A DNA stretch of 64,000 nucleotides from Aeromicrobium wangtongii (GTDB taxonomy: Bacteria; Actinomycetota; Actinomycetes; Propionibacteriales; Nocardioidaceae): assembly GCF_024584515.1 (NCBI RefSeq), contig NZ_CP102173.1, positions 2,604,001-2,668,000 on the forward strand, given 5' to 3'. Of the stretch, positions 51,225 to 60,518 are shown in pieces. How positions within the stretch are numbered: the first letter of the stretch is position 1; every line of letters begins with the position of its first letter. Under the pieces are notes generated by a model. It worked only from the letters and a program-made list of their open reading frames with translations, was not told where the DNA came from and ran no database searches. A program made the position numbers and the translations under genes.

Positions 51225-52415
51225 CTACTGCTTGGGGACGCGGATGATCAGCGCATCGCCCTGACCACCGCCGCCGCACAGGGCCGCCGCACCGGTGCCG
51301 CCACCACGACGGGCCAGCTCGAGGGCGAGGTGCAGGACGACGCGGGCGCCGCTGGCGCCGATGGGGTGGCCCAGGGCGATCGCGCCGCCGTTGACGTTGA
51401 CGATGTCCTCGGAGATGCCCAGCTCGCGGGCGCTGGCCAGGCCGACGGCGGCGAAGGCCTCGTTGATCTCGACCAGGTCCAGGTCGGCGGGCGTGATGCC
51501 CTCCTTGGCGACGGCCTGCTTGATCGCGTTGGCCGGCTGGCTCTGCAGGCTCGAGTCGGGTCCGGCCACGACACCGGCGGCACCGATCTCCGCGATCCAG
51601 GACAGTCCGAGCTCCTCGGCCTTGGCCTTGCTCATGACGACGACCGCTGCGGCGCCGTCGGAGATCTGGCTGGCCGAGCCGGCCGTGATGGTGCCGTCCT
51701 TGGCGAACGCCGGACGCAGCTTGCCCAGCGACTCGACGGTCGTGTCGCCGCGAACGCCCTCGTCGGCGGACACCACGATCGGGTCGCCCTTGCGGGTGGG
51801 GATCTCGACCGGGACGATCTCGTCGTCGAAGACGCCGTTCTTCTGGGCCGTCGCGGCCAGCTGGTGCGAGCGGGCGCTGAAGGCGTCCTGCTCCTCGCGG
51901 CTGAAGCTCTGGACGTCCTTGTTGATCTGCTCGGTCAGGCCGCCCATGGCCTGATCGGTCATGGCGTCCCACAGGCCGTCGAAGGCCATGTGGTCGGTGA
52001 GCTTGGTGTCGCCGTACTTGGTGCCCTCACGGGAGCCGAGCAGCAGGTGCGGCGCCTGGGTCATCGACTCCTGGCCACCGGCGACGACGACGTCGTACTC
52101 ACCGGCGCGGATCAGCTGGTCGGCCAGCGCGATCGCGTTGATGCCCGACAGGCACACCTTGTTGATGGAGACCGACGGGACGTCCAGCGGGATGCCGCCC
52201 TTGAACGCGGCCTGGCGCGCGGGCATCTGACCGGCGCCTGCGGTCAGGACCTGACCCATGATGACGTAGTCGACCTGGTCGCCGGTGATCCCGGCCTTCT
52301 CCAGTGCTCCCTTGATGGCCAGACCACCCAGGTCGGAGCCGGAGAGGGTCTTGAGACCGCCCAGCAGGCGGCCGATCGGGGTGCGTGCGCCGGCAACGAT
52401 GACGGACTGGGTCAT
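51225..52415 (-). CDS. Acetyl-CoA C-acetyltransferase (thiolase)
   Basis: Condenses two acetyl-CoA to acetoacetyl-CoA or runs in reverse. 396 residues from the ATG at 52415 (GGAG upstream; a longer open frame runs into the promoter region). Thiolase markers: [12 protein letters not shown] with the nucleophile Cys at residue 88, [31 protein letters not shown], and [11 protein letters not shown] with the second Cys. Its promoter holds a TTAC-N6-GTAA palindrome at the -10. It is divergent from the epimerase gene and probably operonic with meaB. Confidence 0.95.
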   Translation of the reverse strand: MTQSVIVAGARTPIGRLLGGLKTLSGSDLGGLAIKGALEKAGITGDQVDYVIMGQVLTAGAGQMPARQAAFKGGIPLDVPSVSINKVCLSGINAIALADQLIRAGEYDVVVAGGQESMTQAPHLLLGSREGTKYGDTKLTDHMAFDGLWDAMTDQAMGGLTEQINKDVQSFSREEQDAFSARSHQLAATAQKNGVFDDEIVPVEIPTRKGDPIVVSADEGVRGDTTVESLGKLRPAFAKDGTITAGSASQISDGAAAVVVMSKAKAEELGLSWIAEIGAAGVVAGPDSSLQSQPANAIKQAVAKEGITPADLDLVEINEAFAAVGLASARELGISEDIVNVNGGAIALGHPIGASGARVVLHLALELARRGGGTGAAALCGGGGQGDALIIRVPKQ

Positions 52416-52459
52416 GAGGAGCTCCTTCGAGGACAGTCTCGGTGAAAGACAGTATGTGC

Positions 52460-52476
52460 ACTTTACCCAGCGGTAA
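52460..52476 (-). promoter_or_regulatory. TTAC-N6-GTAA operator overlapping the -10 of the thiolase gene
   Basis: Minus strand TTAC-CGCTGG-GTAA (52476-52463) continuing into TAAAGT (52465-52460), which fits a -10 element. It also stands 57-70 bases upstream of the divergent epimerase promoter. Confidence 0.7.
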
Positions 52477-52532
52477 CGCGCCAGCGACCTGAGTGTGCCT
52501 CGGATCACCCGCCCGGGCCGGGTCGGTTGCCA

Positions 52533-52538
52533 TACCCT
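52533..52538 (+). promoter_or_regulatory. -10 element of a leaderless transcript (epimerase)
   Basis: TACCCT seven bases before the ATG at 52546. Confidence 0.5.
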
Positions 52539-52545
52539 CATCAGC

Positions 52546-52998
52546 ATGACGTCCCCGTTGGTTCCTGACCACCTCCTGCTCACGATCGATCACGTCGGCA
52601 TCGCCGTGCCCGATCTCGACGACGCCCTCGAGTTCTACGCCAACACCTTCGGCCTGCACTCGGTCCACGAGGAGGTCAACGAGGAGCAGGGCGTCCGCGA
52701 GGCGATGCTGGCCGTCGGCGACTCCGACACCCGCATCCAGCTGCTCGCTCCCCTGAGCGAGGAGTCGACGATCGCCAAGTTCATCGCCCGCAACGGCCAG
52801 GGCATCCAGCAGCTGGCCTACCGGGTCGCCGACATCGAGGCCGTCTCCGCGATCCTGCGCGAGCGCGGCGTCCGGCTGCTGTACGACGCGCCCAAGCGTG
52901 GGACGTCGGACTCGCGAGTCAACTTCGTGCATCCCAAGGATGCCGGCGGAGTCCTCGTGGAGCTGGTCGAGCCGGCCGCCGCACCGTCCGCACACTGA
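52546..52998 (+). CDS. mce: Methylmalonyl/ethylmalonyl-CoA epimerase
   Basis: Flips the C2 configuration of methyl- or ethylmalonyl-CoA so that mutase can use it. 150 residues, VOC fold with two beta-alpha-beta-beta-beta units: [19 protein letters not shown] (metal His), [32 protein letters not shown] (metal Glu), [14 protein letters not shown] (second His position reads Q-L here) and LVELVEP (Glu). The family usually has GxHHxAF; this protein has GIQQLAY, a variation also seen in some actinobacterial members. Neighbouring ccr and thiolase support the assignment. Confidence 0.87.
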   Translation: MTSPLVPDHLLLTIDHVGIAVPDLDDALEFYANTFGLHSVHEEVNEEQGVREAMLAVGDSDTRIQLLAPLSEESTIAKFIARNGQGIQQLAYRVADIEAVSAILRERGVRLLYDAPKRGTSDSRVNFVHPKDAGGVLVELVEPAAAPSAH

Positions 52999-53034
52999 GT
53001 TCTGGATCACACACCTTGCGGATGCCGAGTCAGG

Positions 53035-53051
53035 TTACGGCTCGGTAACAT
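53035..53051 (+). promoter_or_regulatory. TTAC-N6-GTAA operator overlapping the -10 of ccr
   Basis: TTAC-GGCTCG-GTAA (53035-53048) continues into TAACAT (53046-53051), a good -10 about 31 bases before the GTG start. Confidence 0.75.
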
Positions 53052-53082
53052 CGCCGGAATATCTCTACCTGGAGGCCCACCC

Positions 53083-54420
53083 GTGCAGCAGATTCTCGAT
53101 GCCATCCTCGCCGGCGACACCGCCCCCGAGGACTTCGCGTCCATCCCCCTTCCCGACTCCTACAAGGGCATCACCGTCCACAAGGACGAGGTCGACATGT
53201 TCGAGGGGATGGCCAGCCGCGACAAGGATCCGCGCAAGAGCCTGCACCTCGACGACGTGCCGATCCCCGAGCTCGCACCGGGTGAGGCCCTGGTCGCGGT
53301 CATGGCCAGCGCGATCAACTACAACACCGTGTGGACCTCGATCTTCGAGCCCGTCTCGACGTTCGGCTTCCTCGAGCGCTACGGCCGCCTGAACGAGTAC
53401 TCCAAGCGGCACGACCTGCCGTACCACGTGGTCGGATCGGACCTGGCCGGCGTCGTCCTGCGCACGGGACCGGGCGTCAACGCCTGGAAGCCGGGCGCCG
53501 AGGTCGTCGCCCACTGCCTGTCGGTCGAGCTGGAGAGCCCCGACGGCCACGACGACACGATGATGGACCCGCAGCAGCGCATCTGGGGCTTCGAGACCAA
53601 CTTCGGCGGCCTGGCCCAGCTGGCCATCGTCAAGGCCAACCAGCTGATGCCCAAGCCCGATCACCTCAGCTGGGAGGAGGCCGCCAGCCCCGGTCTGGTG
53701 AACTCCACGGCGTACCGCCAGCTGGTGTCCAAGAACGGCGCGCACATGAAGCAGGGCGATGTCGTCCTGATCTGGGGCGCCTCGGGCGGCCTGGGCTCCT
53801 ATGCGACCCAGATGGCGCTCAACGGTGGAGCCATCCCGGTCTGCATCGTGTCCTCCCCCGACAAGGCCGAGATCGTGCGCTCCCTGGGTGCCGAGCACGT
53901 CATCGACCGCTCCGCCGAGGGCTACAAGTTCTGGAAGGACGAGCACAACCAGGACCCGAAGGAGTGGAAGCGCTTCGGCACCAAGATCCGTGAGCTCACC
54001 GGCGGCGAGGATCCCGACATCGTCTTCGAGCACCCGGGCCGTGAGACCTTCGGTGCCAGCGTCTACGTCGCGCGCAAGGGCGGCACGATCATCACCTGCG
54101 CGTCGACCTCGGGCTACATGCACCAGTACGACAACCGGTACCTGTGGATGAACCTGAAGAACATCAAGAGCTCGCACTTCGCGAACTACCGCGAGGCCTA
54201 CGAGGCCAACCGCCTGATCGACAAGGGTCTGATCCACCCGACCGTGTCGCGCGTCTACTCCCTGGAGGAGACCGGGCAGGCCGCCCTGGACGTGCACCAC
54301 AACCTGCACCAGGGCAAGGTCGGCGTGCTCTGCCTGGCCCCCGAAGAGGGCATGGGCGTGCGGAACGAGGAGAAGCGCGCCAAGCACGTCGACGCGATCA
54401 ACCGCTTCCGCGGCGTCTGA
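53083..54420 (+). CDS. ccr: Crotonyl-CoA carboxylase/reductase
   Basis: Converts crotonyl-CoA, CO2 and NADPH to ethylmalonyl-CoA; key step of the ethylmalonyl-CoA pathway and of extender-unit supply for polyketides. 445 residues, MDR superfamily. The CO2-binding residues known from the Kitasatospora enzyme are all at the same numbers: Asn81 (SAINYNTVW), Phe170 and Glu171 (IWGFETNFGG) and His365 (KSSHFANYRE), so it should carboxylate rather than merely reduce. The NADPH fold shows LIWGASGGLGSYATQMAL. GTG start with GGAGG seven bases ahead. Terminated by a strong hairpin with a T run. Confidence 0.97.
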   Translation: MQQILDAILAGDTAPEDFASIPLPDSYKGITVHKDEVDMFEGMASRDKDPRKSLHLDDVPIPELAPGEALVAVMASAINYNTVWTSIFEPVSTFGFLERYGRLNEYSKRHDLPYHVVGSDLAGVVLRTGPGVNAWKPGAEVVAHCLSVELESPDGHDDTMMDPQQRIWGFETNFGGLAQLAIVKANQLMPKPDHLSWEEAASPGLVNSTAYRQLVSKNGAHMKQGDVVLIWGASGGLGSYATQMALNGGAIPVCIVSSPDKAEIVRSLGAEHVIDRSAEGYKFWKDEHNQDPKEWKRFGTKIRELTGGEDPDIVFEHPGRETFGASVYVARKGGTIITCASTSGYMHQYDNRYLWMNLKNIKSSHFANYREAYEANRLIDKGLIHPTVSRVYSLEETGQAALDVHHNLHQGKVGVLCLAPEEGMGVRNEEKRAKHVDAINRFRGV

Positions 54421-54437
54421 AAACCGACACCACCGAC

Positions 54438-54480
54438 AGGCACCCGTACGGCCGGCAGCGGTCGTACGGGTGCCTGTTTT
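54438..54480 (+). terminator. Rho-independent terminator of ccr
   Basis: Perfect 13-bp stem AGGCACCCGTACG (54438-54450) with 54463-54475, followed by GTTTT, 17 bases after the stop. Confidence 0.9.
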
Positions 54481-54553
54481 CTGCGGGTAGGGTTGATCTC
54501 ACCAGACGACGCTGCCTGCTACCAGCCTCTTCCTTGTCACGATGGGATTCAGC

Positions 54554-55747
54554 ATGTCCGACCAGCCCGGTTTGTCCATCTTCGACTCAGCCTCGAGCGC
54601 CCGCCCGACGTCATTCCCGGTGGCGCGCCGCGGCGGCTACGACAGCGATGCCGTCGATGCCTGGGTGCGCACCCAGACCGCGGAGTTCCACCGGCTGAGC
54701 GAGGCGCTGCGGATCAGCCAGAGCGAGAACGAGAAGCTCGCCGAGACCGTCCAGGAGCTCACCGAGCGGGTCGAGAACATCCAGACCCCCAGCTACGCGG
54801 GGCTCGGACACCACGCCGCGCAGCTCCTGGGACTGGCCGAGCAGGAGGCCGATGACGTCCGCAGCCGGGCGGCTCGCGAGGCCGAGGAGCTGGTCAGGCA
54901 CGCCGAGGAGGAGGCCGTCATCGTGCGGGCCACCGCACAGCACGAGGCCGAGGAGCTGCGTGGACGTGCGGTCGTCGAGCTGGAGCAGAAGCGCAAGCAG
55001 CTGCTCGAGGACGCCGAGGCCATGCGCGCCCAGGCCGCCGCCGACACCGCCGACCTGCGCGCGCAGGCCGAGCGTGAGGCCGCCCAGCTCAAGCTCGCCG
55101 CCGAGCAGGAGGCCCAGAACCTGCACCTGACCGCGACCCGCGAGGTCGAGCAGGCCCGCGCCGCGGCCGACCGTGAGGTCACCGAGGCCCGCCGTGTGCT
55201 GGCCGTGGAGAAGGAGCGCCTGGCCCGCGAGGCGACCGAGAACCACGCCTCGGCCATGGAGAAGACCGCCAAGCTCGTGCAGGACGCCGAGACGCGTGCC
55301 AGTGCCGCCGAGGAGCGCGGCCGCGACGTCATGGCCCAGGCCGCCAAGGCGCGTGAGGCCGCGGTCGCCGAAGCCGCTCGTCTGGTGGAGGCCGCCAAGG
55401 TCGAAGCAGCACAGGTGGTCGCCAGCTCTGGTGCCGAGGCCAAGAAGATCCGCGCCACCGCGACCGCCGAGGTCGACCGCCAGACCCGCGCGCTGCGCGC
55501 CGAGGTCGAGGAGCTGCAGCGCCGCCGCGACGGCATCATGGCCCAGATGGGTCAGCTGCGCGACATCGTGGCCAGCTTCGCCCCCGAGATCAGGGTCGAG
55601 AACCCGACCGTCGCGGCCGACGACACCGCGGCATCGGTCGAGGACGACGAGGACACCGTCGAGGCGGCGGATGCCGGGGTCACGGACGTCGAGCCCGAGG
55701 CCGACAACGACAGCACGCCGGAGAAGCGCGCCCCGAAGGCTGGCTGA
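54554..55747 (+). CDS. Coiled-coil cytoskeletal-type protein (DivIVA/FilP-like)
   Basis: About 397 residues. The N-terminus holds a DivIVA-like element (FPVARRGGYDSDAVDAWVRT with the F-x-x-x-R-G-Y-D pattern) that guides polar or septal proteins. Then about 280 residues of almost continuous coiled coil, and an acidic disordered tail from about residue 345 (DDTAASVEDDEDTVEAADAG). This layout resembles polar growth and filament scaffolds such as FilP, Scy or Wag31 of actinobacteria. ATG 54554 is preferred; ATG 54542 would add four residues. Independent of ccr, which ends in a terminator. Confidence 0.82.
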   Translation: MSDQPGLSIFDSASSARPTSFPVARRGGYDSDAVDAWVRTQTAEFHRLSEALRISQSENEKLAETVQELTERVENIQTPSYAGLGHHAAQLLGLAEQEADDVRSRAAREAEELVRHAEEEAVIVRATAQHEAEELRGRAVVELEQKRKQLLEDAEAMRAQAAADTADLRAQAEREAAQLKLAAEQEAQNLHLTATREVEQARAAADREVTEARRVLAVEKERLAREATENHASAMEKTAKLVQDAETRASAAEERGRDVMAQAAKAREAAVAEAARLVEAAKVEAAQVVASSGAEAKKIRATATAEVDRQTRALRAEVEELQRRRDGIMAQMGQLRDIVASFAPEIRVENPTVAADDTAASVEDDEDTVEAADAGVTDVEPEADNDSTPEKRAPKAG

Positions 55748-55749
55748 GG

Positions 55750-56544
55750 CTAGTCCGCCGGCTGCACGGGGACGTCGCTGAACGCGGCGACCGTGCGGTC
55801 GGCGTACGCCGAGGAGTCCGCGCGCTCCATGGGGCCGTCCCAGGTGTCCGGCAGCGGCACGCGGACCTCCGGGGCGAGCTTGCGGGTGATCTCGTCGAGC
55901 ACCCGCTCGGAGTCGCCGACCCACAGGTGCTTGGCGCCGTCGACCGCGATCACCTCGGCCTGCGGGATCGCCGCGAAGCGCTCGCGCGCCTCCGGCGGCT
56001 GCAGGTAGTCGTCGTGCTCGGGCACGATCGCGGTGACCGGCTTGCCCGACTGCGCCCAGGCGTCCAGGTGCTCGGGCTTGGAGTAGCGCAGCGGCGGTGA
56101 CAGCAGGACGATCCCGGCGACCGACGGCTCGAGGCCGTACATCAAGGTCAGGTCGGTGCCGAAGGACCAGCCGACCAGCCAGATGTTGGGCAGGTCGGCG
56201 AACTCGGCGTGCTCGACCGCAGCCGCGACGTCGAACCGCTCCCCCACCGCGTTGTCGAAGGCGCCCTCGCTCGTGCCCTGCACGCTGGAGGTGCCCCGCG
56301 TGTTGAAACGCAGCACGGCGATGTCGGCCAGCGCCGGCAGGCGGTAGGACGCCTTGCGGAACAGGTGGCTGTCCATCATGCCGCCGTGCGTGGGCAGCGG
56401 GTGCAGGCAGATCATCGTGGCCACCGGCGGCCGCTCGGGCGGGAGCGCCAGCTCACCGACCAGCTTCAGGCCGTCGGCGGTCTCGAGGGTGATGGGCTCC
56501 CGCCGGGCAGGCAGGACGGAGTTTCCACGGATTCGCTGAGTCAA
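55750..56544 (-). CDS. Alpha/beta hydrolase (dienelactone-hydrolase/esterase like)
   Basis: 264 residues. MICLHPLPTHGGMMDSHLF carries the oxyanion loop, LVGWSFGTDLTLMYG the nucleophile elbow (GWSFG), VPEHDDYLQPPEARERF the acid and GAKHLWVGD the His. The sequence looks like the small-family hydrolases with C-terminal KHLW-type loops. The start is TTG at 56544, four bases after the stop of the zinc-ribbon gene and preceded by GAGGAAG. No signal peptide. Substrate unknown. Confidence 0.83.
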   Translation of the reverse strand: MTQRIRGNSVLPARREPITLETADGLKLVGELALPPERPPVATMICLHPLPTHGGMMDSHLFRKASYRLPALADIAVLRFNTRGTSSVQGTSEGAFDNAVGERFDVAAAVEHAEFADLPNIWLVGWSFGTDLTLMYGLEPSVAGIVLLSPPLRYSKPEHLDAWAQSGKPVTAIVPEHDDYLQPPEARERFAAIPQAEVIAVDGAKHLWVGDSERVLDEITRKLAPEVRVPLPDTWDGPMERADSSAYADRTVAAFSDVPVQPAD

Positions 56545-56548
56545 TGAT

Positions 56549-56815
56549 CTAGTGCTTCCTCGTCCAGCAGGCGGTGTGCCAGTGCCGGCGTTCGTCGATG
56601 GCGGCGTCGCTGAGCAGGGACTTCTCGACCGGCCAGGCCACGACGTGCCGCATCCCGCGGCGGATGAGCTGGGAGCAGCCTGGGCACCGGTAGTCCTTCA
56701 GGGACGAGCCCTGGGTCGGCCGCACGAACCAGTCGCCGTCGGCCTTGCGCTCCTGCACCTCGCTGCTCGCCCTCAACGGCGGCGCCGTCGGTCGGGCGAC
56801 ACGTCTGCGGGGCAT
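56549..56815 (-). CDS. Small zinc-ribbon-like protein
   Basis: 88 residues, basic. A CPGC knuckle (DYRCPGCSQLIRRG) and a HWHTACW element 35 residues later give a C2HC treble-clef-type zinc site. Conserved in actinobacteria as an uncharacterised protein (from memory). TAGACT six bases before the ATG suggests a leaderless transcript that continues into the hydrolase gene. Confidence 0.8.
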   Translation of the reverse strand: MPRRRVARPTAPPLRASSEVQERKADGDWFVRPTQGSSLKDYRCPGCSQLIRRGMRHVVAWPVEKSLLSDAAIDERRHWHTACWTRKH

Positions 56816-56821
56816 GCGTCC

Positions 56822-56827
56822 AGTCTA
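56822..56827 (-). promoter_or_regulatory. -10 element of a leaderless transcript (zinc-ribbon gene)
   Basis: Minus-strand TAGACT six bases before the ATG at 56815. Confidence 0.5.
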
Positions 56828-56865
56828 CGGTCGGACCGGACGCTGCCCGCAGCCCGCACGCGCCG

Positions 56866-58056
<1,191 letters not shown>

Positions 58057-58125
58057 GGCTACTCCTCAGTAATAAAGCGGTCGTGCCACACTAGCGTGAC
58101 CTTGTCCACTGCCCTAGGGGGAAGC

Positions 58126-58521
58126 ATGCATCGACGCGTGACGCTCGCCACTGCCATCGGCGGCGCCATTCTGACCGTTCTCGCGGGCTGCGGTTCTGAC
58201 GGCTCTGCCGGCGAATCCACACCCGCTCCGACGACCCCGTCGGAGACGGCCAGCGCGACACCGTCGGTCGATCCCAGCAGTCCTGATGCGACCACCCTCA
58301 GCGGCGACTGGCAGATCCCGGCCGAGGACTACGTGCTGCACCTGGCCGATGACGGCACGTTCGTCGAGGACTTCCAGGGGGTCGTCGACTTCCGCACCGG
58401 CAAGTACCAGGTCGACGGCGACACCATCTCGCTGGTCGGCGACGACGGCAACACCGACAAGGGCACGATCGAGGGCGAGACGCTGAAGTTCACGCTCGGC
58501 ACCGCCACCCGCGTCGAGTGA
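58126..58521 (+). CDS. Small lipoprotein
   Basis: 131 residues. Signal peptide [22 protein letters not shown] with lipobox LAGC; a Ser/Thr/Pro linker (residues 25-55), then a beta-rich domain of about 75 residues ([36 protein letters not shown]). It resembles single-domain calycin/META-like proteins in pattern only. AGGGGG precedes the ATG. The stop overlaps the nucS GTG by four bases, so they share a transcript. Confidence 0.8.
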   Translation: MHRRVTLATAIGGAILTVLAGCGSDGSAGESTPAPTTPSETASATPSVDPSSPDATTLSGDWQIPAEDYVLHLADDGTFVEDFQGVVDFRTGKYQVDGDTISLVGDDGNTDKGTIEGETLKFTLGTATRVE

Positions 58522-59195
58522 GACTGGTCATCGCCCGCTGCCAGGTCGACTACGCAGGACGACTGGCGGCACATCTTCCGTTGGCCACCCGGCTCATCAT
58601 GGTCAAGAACGACGGCTCCGTGCTGATCCACTCCGACGGCGGCTCGTACAAGCCGCTGAACTGGATGAGCCCGCCGTGCACCCTGCGCGAGGGCCAGTCC
58701 GATGACGGGGTCATCGAGTGGACGGTCACGGCCGGCAAGACGGACGACACGTTGCGCATCCGCATCGAGGAGGTCCTGCACGACTCGGCCCACGAGCTGG
58801 GCGTCGACCCCGGCCTGCAGAAGGACGGCGTCGAGAAGCACCTGCAGGAGCTGCTGGCCGAGCACACGACCGCGCTCGGCCCCGGCATGAGCCTGGTCCG
58901 ACGTGAGTTCATGACCGCGATCGGCCCGGTCGACCTGCTCTGCCGCGATGCGAGCAATGCCTCGGTCGCGGTCGAGATCAAGCGCCGGGGCGACATCGAC
59001 GGCGTCGAGCAGCTGACCCGCTACCTGGAGCTCATGAACCGCGATCCCGCACTGCGCCCCGTCCGGGGCATCTTCGCGGCGCAGGAGATCAAGCCCCAGG
59101 CGCGGGTACTGGCGGCGGACCGCGGCATCGAGTGCGTCGTGGTGAACTACGACGAGCTGCGCGGCATCGACGACCCGTCCCTGCGCCTGTTCTGA
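58518..59195 (+). CDS. nucS: NucS (EndoMS) mismatch-specific endonuclease
   Basis: Core of the non-canonical mismatch repair in actinobacteria lacking MutS/MutL. 225 residues. N-terminal [20 protein letters not shown] and [11 protein letters not shown] are diagnostic. The nuclease site shows GPVDLLCRD and VAVEIKRRG (D...ExK). The C-terminus SLRLF is the beta-clamp-binding peptide. GTG start placed by alignment to the mycobacterial protein, GTGA-coupled to the lipoprotein. Confidence 0.97.
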   Translation: MRLVIARCQVDYAGRLAAHLPLATRLIMVKNDGSVLIHSDGGSYKPLNWMSPPCTLREGQSDDGVIEWTVTAGKTDDTLRIRIEEVLHDSAHELGVDPGLQKDGVEKHLQELLAEHTTALGPGMSLVRREFMTAIGPVDLLCRDASNASVAVEIKRRGDIDGVEQLTRYLELMNRDPALRPVRGIFAAQEIKPQARVLAADRGIECVVVNYDELRGIDDPSLRLF

Positions 59196-59206
59196 CCCCG
59201 CTGCGC

Positions 59207-59641
59207 TTACTGCAGCGGGACGTTGAAGAACGTGGTGCCGAGCTTCTCCCAGCGCTCGATCTCGCAGCCGTCGGCGCGGCTGAACGTCGCGTCGATCTTC
59301 TCGCCGTCGAAGGTGCCGGTGACCGACGCGGTCTGGGGGCCGCCGTAGATCGTCGTGCAGGCCCGGTCCTTGGGCACGGCATCGAACACCGAGGCCCCGG
59401 CCTCCGCGAGCGCGTCGCAGGCCTGCTGCGCCTGCGGGTGATCTCCCCCAGCCGGATCGCAGGTCAGCCGGTAGGTGGACGTCTTGGCGTCCTCCGCAGG
59501 CGTGACCACGATCTTCAGGGACGTCGCGGACGCCGACGGGTCGCCGGACCCCTTGGGGGCGGAGTCGTCGCTCGAGCCGTCCGAACCGCATGCCGACAGC
59601 ACCGCCAGCACGGCGGCTGCGGCGATCGTCGCGCTACGCAC
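59207..59641 (-). CDS. Subtilisin-inhibitor-like (SSI) lipoprotein
   Basis: 144 residues from the GTG at 59641 (the longer ATG start gives a Pro/Arg-rich extension lying mostly inside the ferritin gene). Signal peptide with lipobox LSAC, then a Ser/Asp linker and an SSI domain: TYRLTCDPAGGDHPQAQQAC, RACTTIYGGPQTASVTG and ADGCEIERWEKLG, with the four conserved cysteines in order. In Streptomyces SSI the Cys-Pro-Met-Val-Tyr stretch is the protease loop; here the corresponding loop reads CTTIYGG. A membrane-tethered inhibitor is unusual, since SSI proteins are mostly secreted. It overlaps the ferritin gene by eight bases. Confidence 0.8.
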   Translation of the reverse strand: MRSATIAAAAVLAVLSACGSDGSSDDSAPKGSGDPSASATSLKIVVTPAEDAKTSTYRLTCDPAGGDHPQAQQACDALAEAGASVFDAVPKDRACTTIYGGPQTASVTGTFDGEKIDATFSRADGCEIERWEKLGTTFFNVPLQ

Positions 59642-60167
59642 CGGCGATGGGCGGTGCGGTCGGGTCGGACTGCTCGCCCTTGTCCTCACGGGCGACCCAG
59701 TCCTCGATGCGCTCGTAGTCGTGCTTGGAACGAGTCACCACGGCCAGCAGATCGCTCATCTTGGCCAGCTCCTCGACCTGCTCCTTGATGAACCACTGCA
59801 TGAACTGGTCCGAGGCGTAGTCGTGGTTCTCGCGCGCGATCCGGGTCAGGTCGTTGATCTGCTCGGTCACCTGCTTCTCCTGCGCCAGCGCCGCGACGAC
59901 GGGCTCGACGACGTCCTCGAAGTCCAGCCGGGGCGCGGGCAGGCCGGGGATGCGCGGCGTGTGATCGGCGTCCAGCAGGTACTGGACCATCATCATCGCG
60001 TGATCGCGCTCCTCGCGGGCCTGCTGGTAGAACAGCGCGGCCATCTGGGGCATGGTCAGCGCGTCGTAGTACGTCGCGATCGCGATGTACTGCTGGTGAG
60101 CGCTGAACTCGTGACCGATCTGCTCGTTGAGCCGTTCGACGAATGCTGGTGCAGCCATGTGTCCCAT
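59634..60167 (-). CDS. Ferritin
   Basis: Iron storage cage protein, 177 residues (or 174 from the ATG at 60158). Four-helix bundle with ferroxidase ligands visible in order: Glu in LNEQIGHEFSAHQQYIAIAT, the E-x2-H pair in QAREERDHAMMMVQYL, and Glu/Gln in LAQEKQVTEQINDL and QFMQWFIKEQVEEL. No Met heme-ligand context, so it is a non-heme ferritin like mycobacterial BfrB. A DtxR/IdeR-type box lies just upstream, so it is likely iron-regulated. Confidence 0.94.
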   Translation of the reverse strand: MGHMAAPAFVERLNEQIGHEFSAHQQYIAIATYYDALTMPQMAALFYQQAREERDHAMMMVQYLLDADHTPRIPGLPAPRLDFEDVVEPVVAALAQEKQVTEQINDLTRIARENHDYASDQFMQWFIKEQVEELAKMSDLLAVVTRSKHDYERIEDWVAREDKGEQSDPTAPPIAGA

Positions 60168-60188
60168 GTTCCTTGTCTAGCACCAAAG

Positions 60189-60207
60189 TGAGGTGAGCCT
60201 CACCTTG
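60189..60207. promoter_or_regulatory. DtxR/IdeR-type iron box
   Basis: TGAGGTGAGCCTCACCTTG agrees with the IdeR consensus TTAGGTTAGCCTAACCTAA at 14 of 19 positions and is symmetrical in the core AGGTGAGCCTCACCT. It lies 22 bases before the ferritin ATG (minus) and 20 before the Cys-rich protein start (plus). In mycobacteria IdeR activates bfrB through such boxes. Confidence 0.8.
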
Positions 60208-60213
60208 CGCTGG

Positions 60214-60219
60214 TATCGT
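60214..60219 (+). promoter_or_regulatory. -10 element of a leaderless transcript (Cys-rich mini protein)
   Basis: TATCGT seven bases before the GTG at 60227, directly behind the iron box. Confidence 0.5.
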
Positions 60220-60226
60220 CTCGAAT

Positions 60227-60409
60227 GTGTCACCGAAGCCCAAGAAGAAGTGCTGCAGCGACAAGCCTGCCTGCAAGCGCTGCCCCTTGCGCATGATGCG
60301 CGAGGGAACCCTTCCCGAGGGCTACACCGTCAAGAAGCGCAAGCTCGTCAAGGTCAAGTCATCGGCCAAGAAGTCCGGTTCGAAGACCTCGACGAAGATC
60401 GCCGCCTGA
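60227..60409 (+). CDS. Lys-rich mini protein with a Cys motif
   Basis: 60 residues: SPKPKKKCCSDKPACKRCPL gives a CC-x5-C-x2-C cluster, then LRMMREGTLPEGY and a basic tail KKRKLVKVKSSAKKSG. Similar proteins are widespread in actinobacteria (from memory) without a function; a small metal-binding or nucleic-acid-binding protein is conceivable. Divergent from ferritin with the iron box between them. GTG start, apparently leaderless. Confidence 0.75.
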   Translation: MSPKPKKKCCSDKPACKRCPLRMMREGTLPEGYTVKKRKLVKVKSSAKKSGSKTSTKIAA

Positions 60410-60506
60410 GCGGTGACCCGAGCGTAGGGCAACGTAGGCCCTCGGTGCCACGAAGGCGTGGCTAGCCTCAGGACCCGTTGAGCCTGCGAGACGAGCGGCG
60501 ACCTCC

Positions 60507-60512
60507 TACCGT
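60507..60512 (+). promoter_or_regulatory. -10 element of a leaderless transcript (lyase-family gene)
   Basis: TACCGT six bases before the ATG at 60519. Confidence 0.45.
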
Positions 60513-60518
60513 GGAGCG

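Noticed and set aside
58059..58072. CTAC-N6-GTAA just before the hydroxyacyl-CoA dehydrogenase gene
   Set aside because: One mismatch to the operator, overlaps the ribosome site and forms no -10 element; counted as chance unless the motif search says otherwise.
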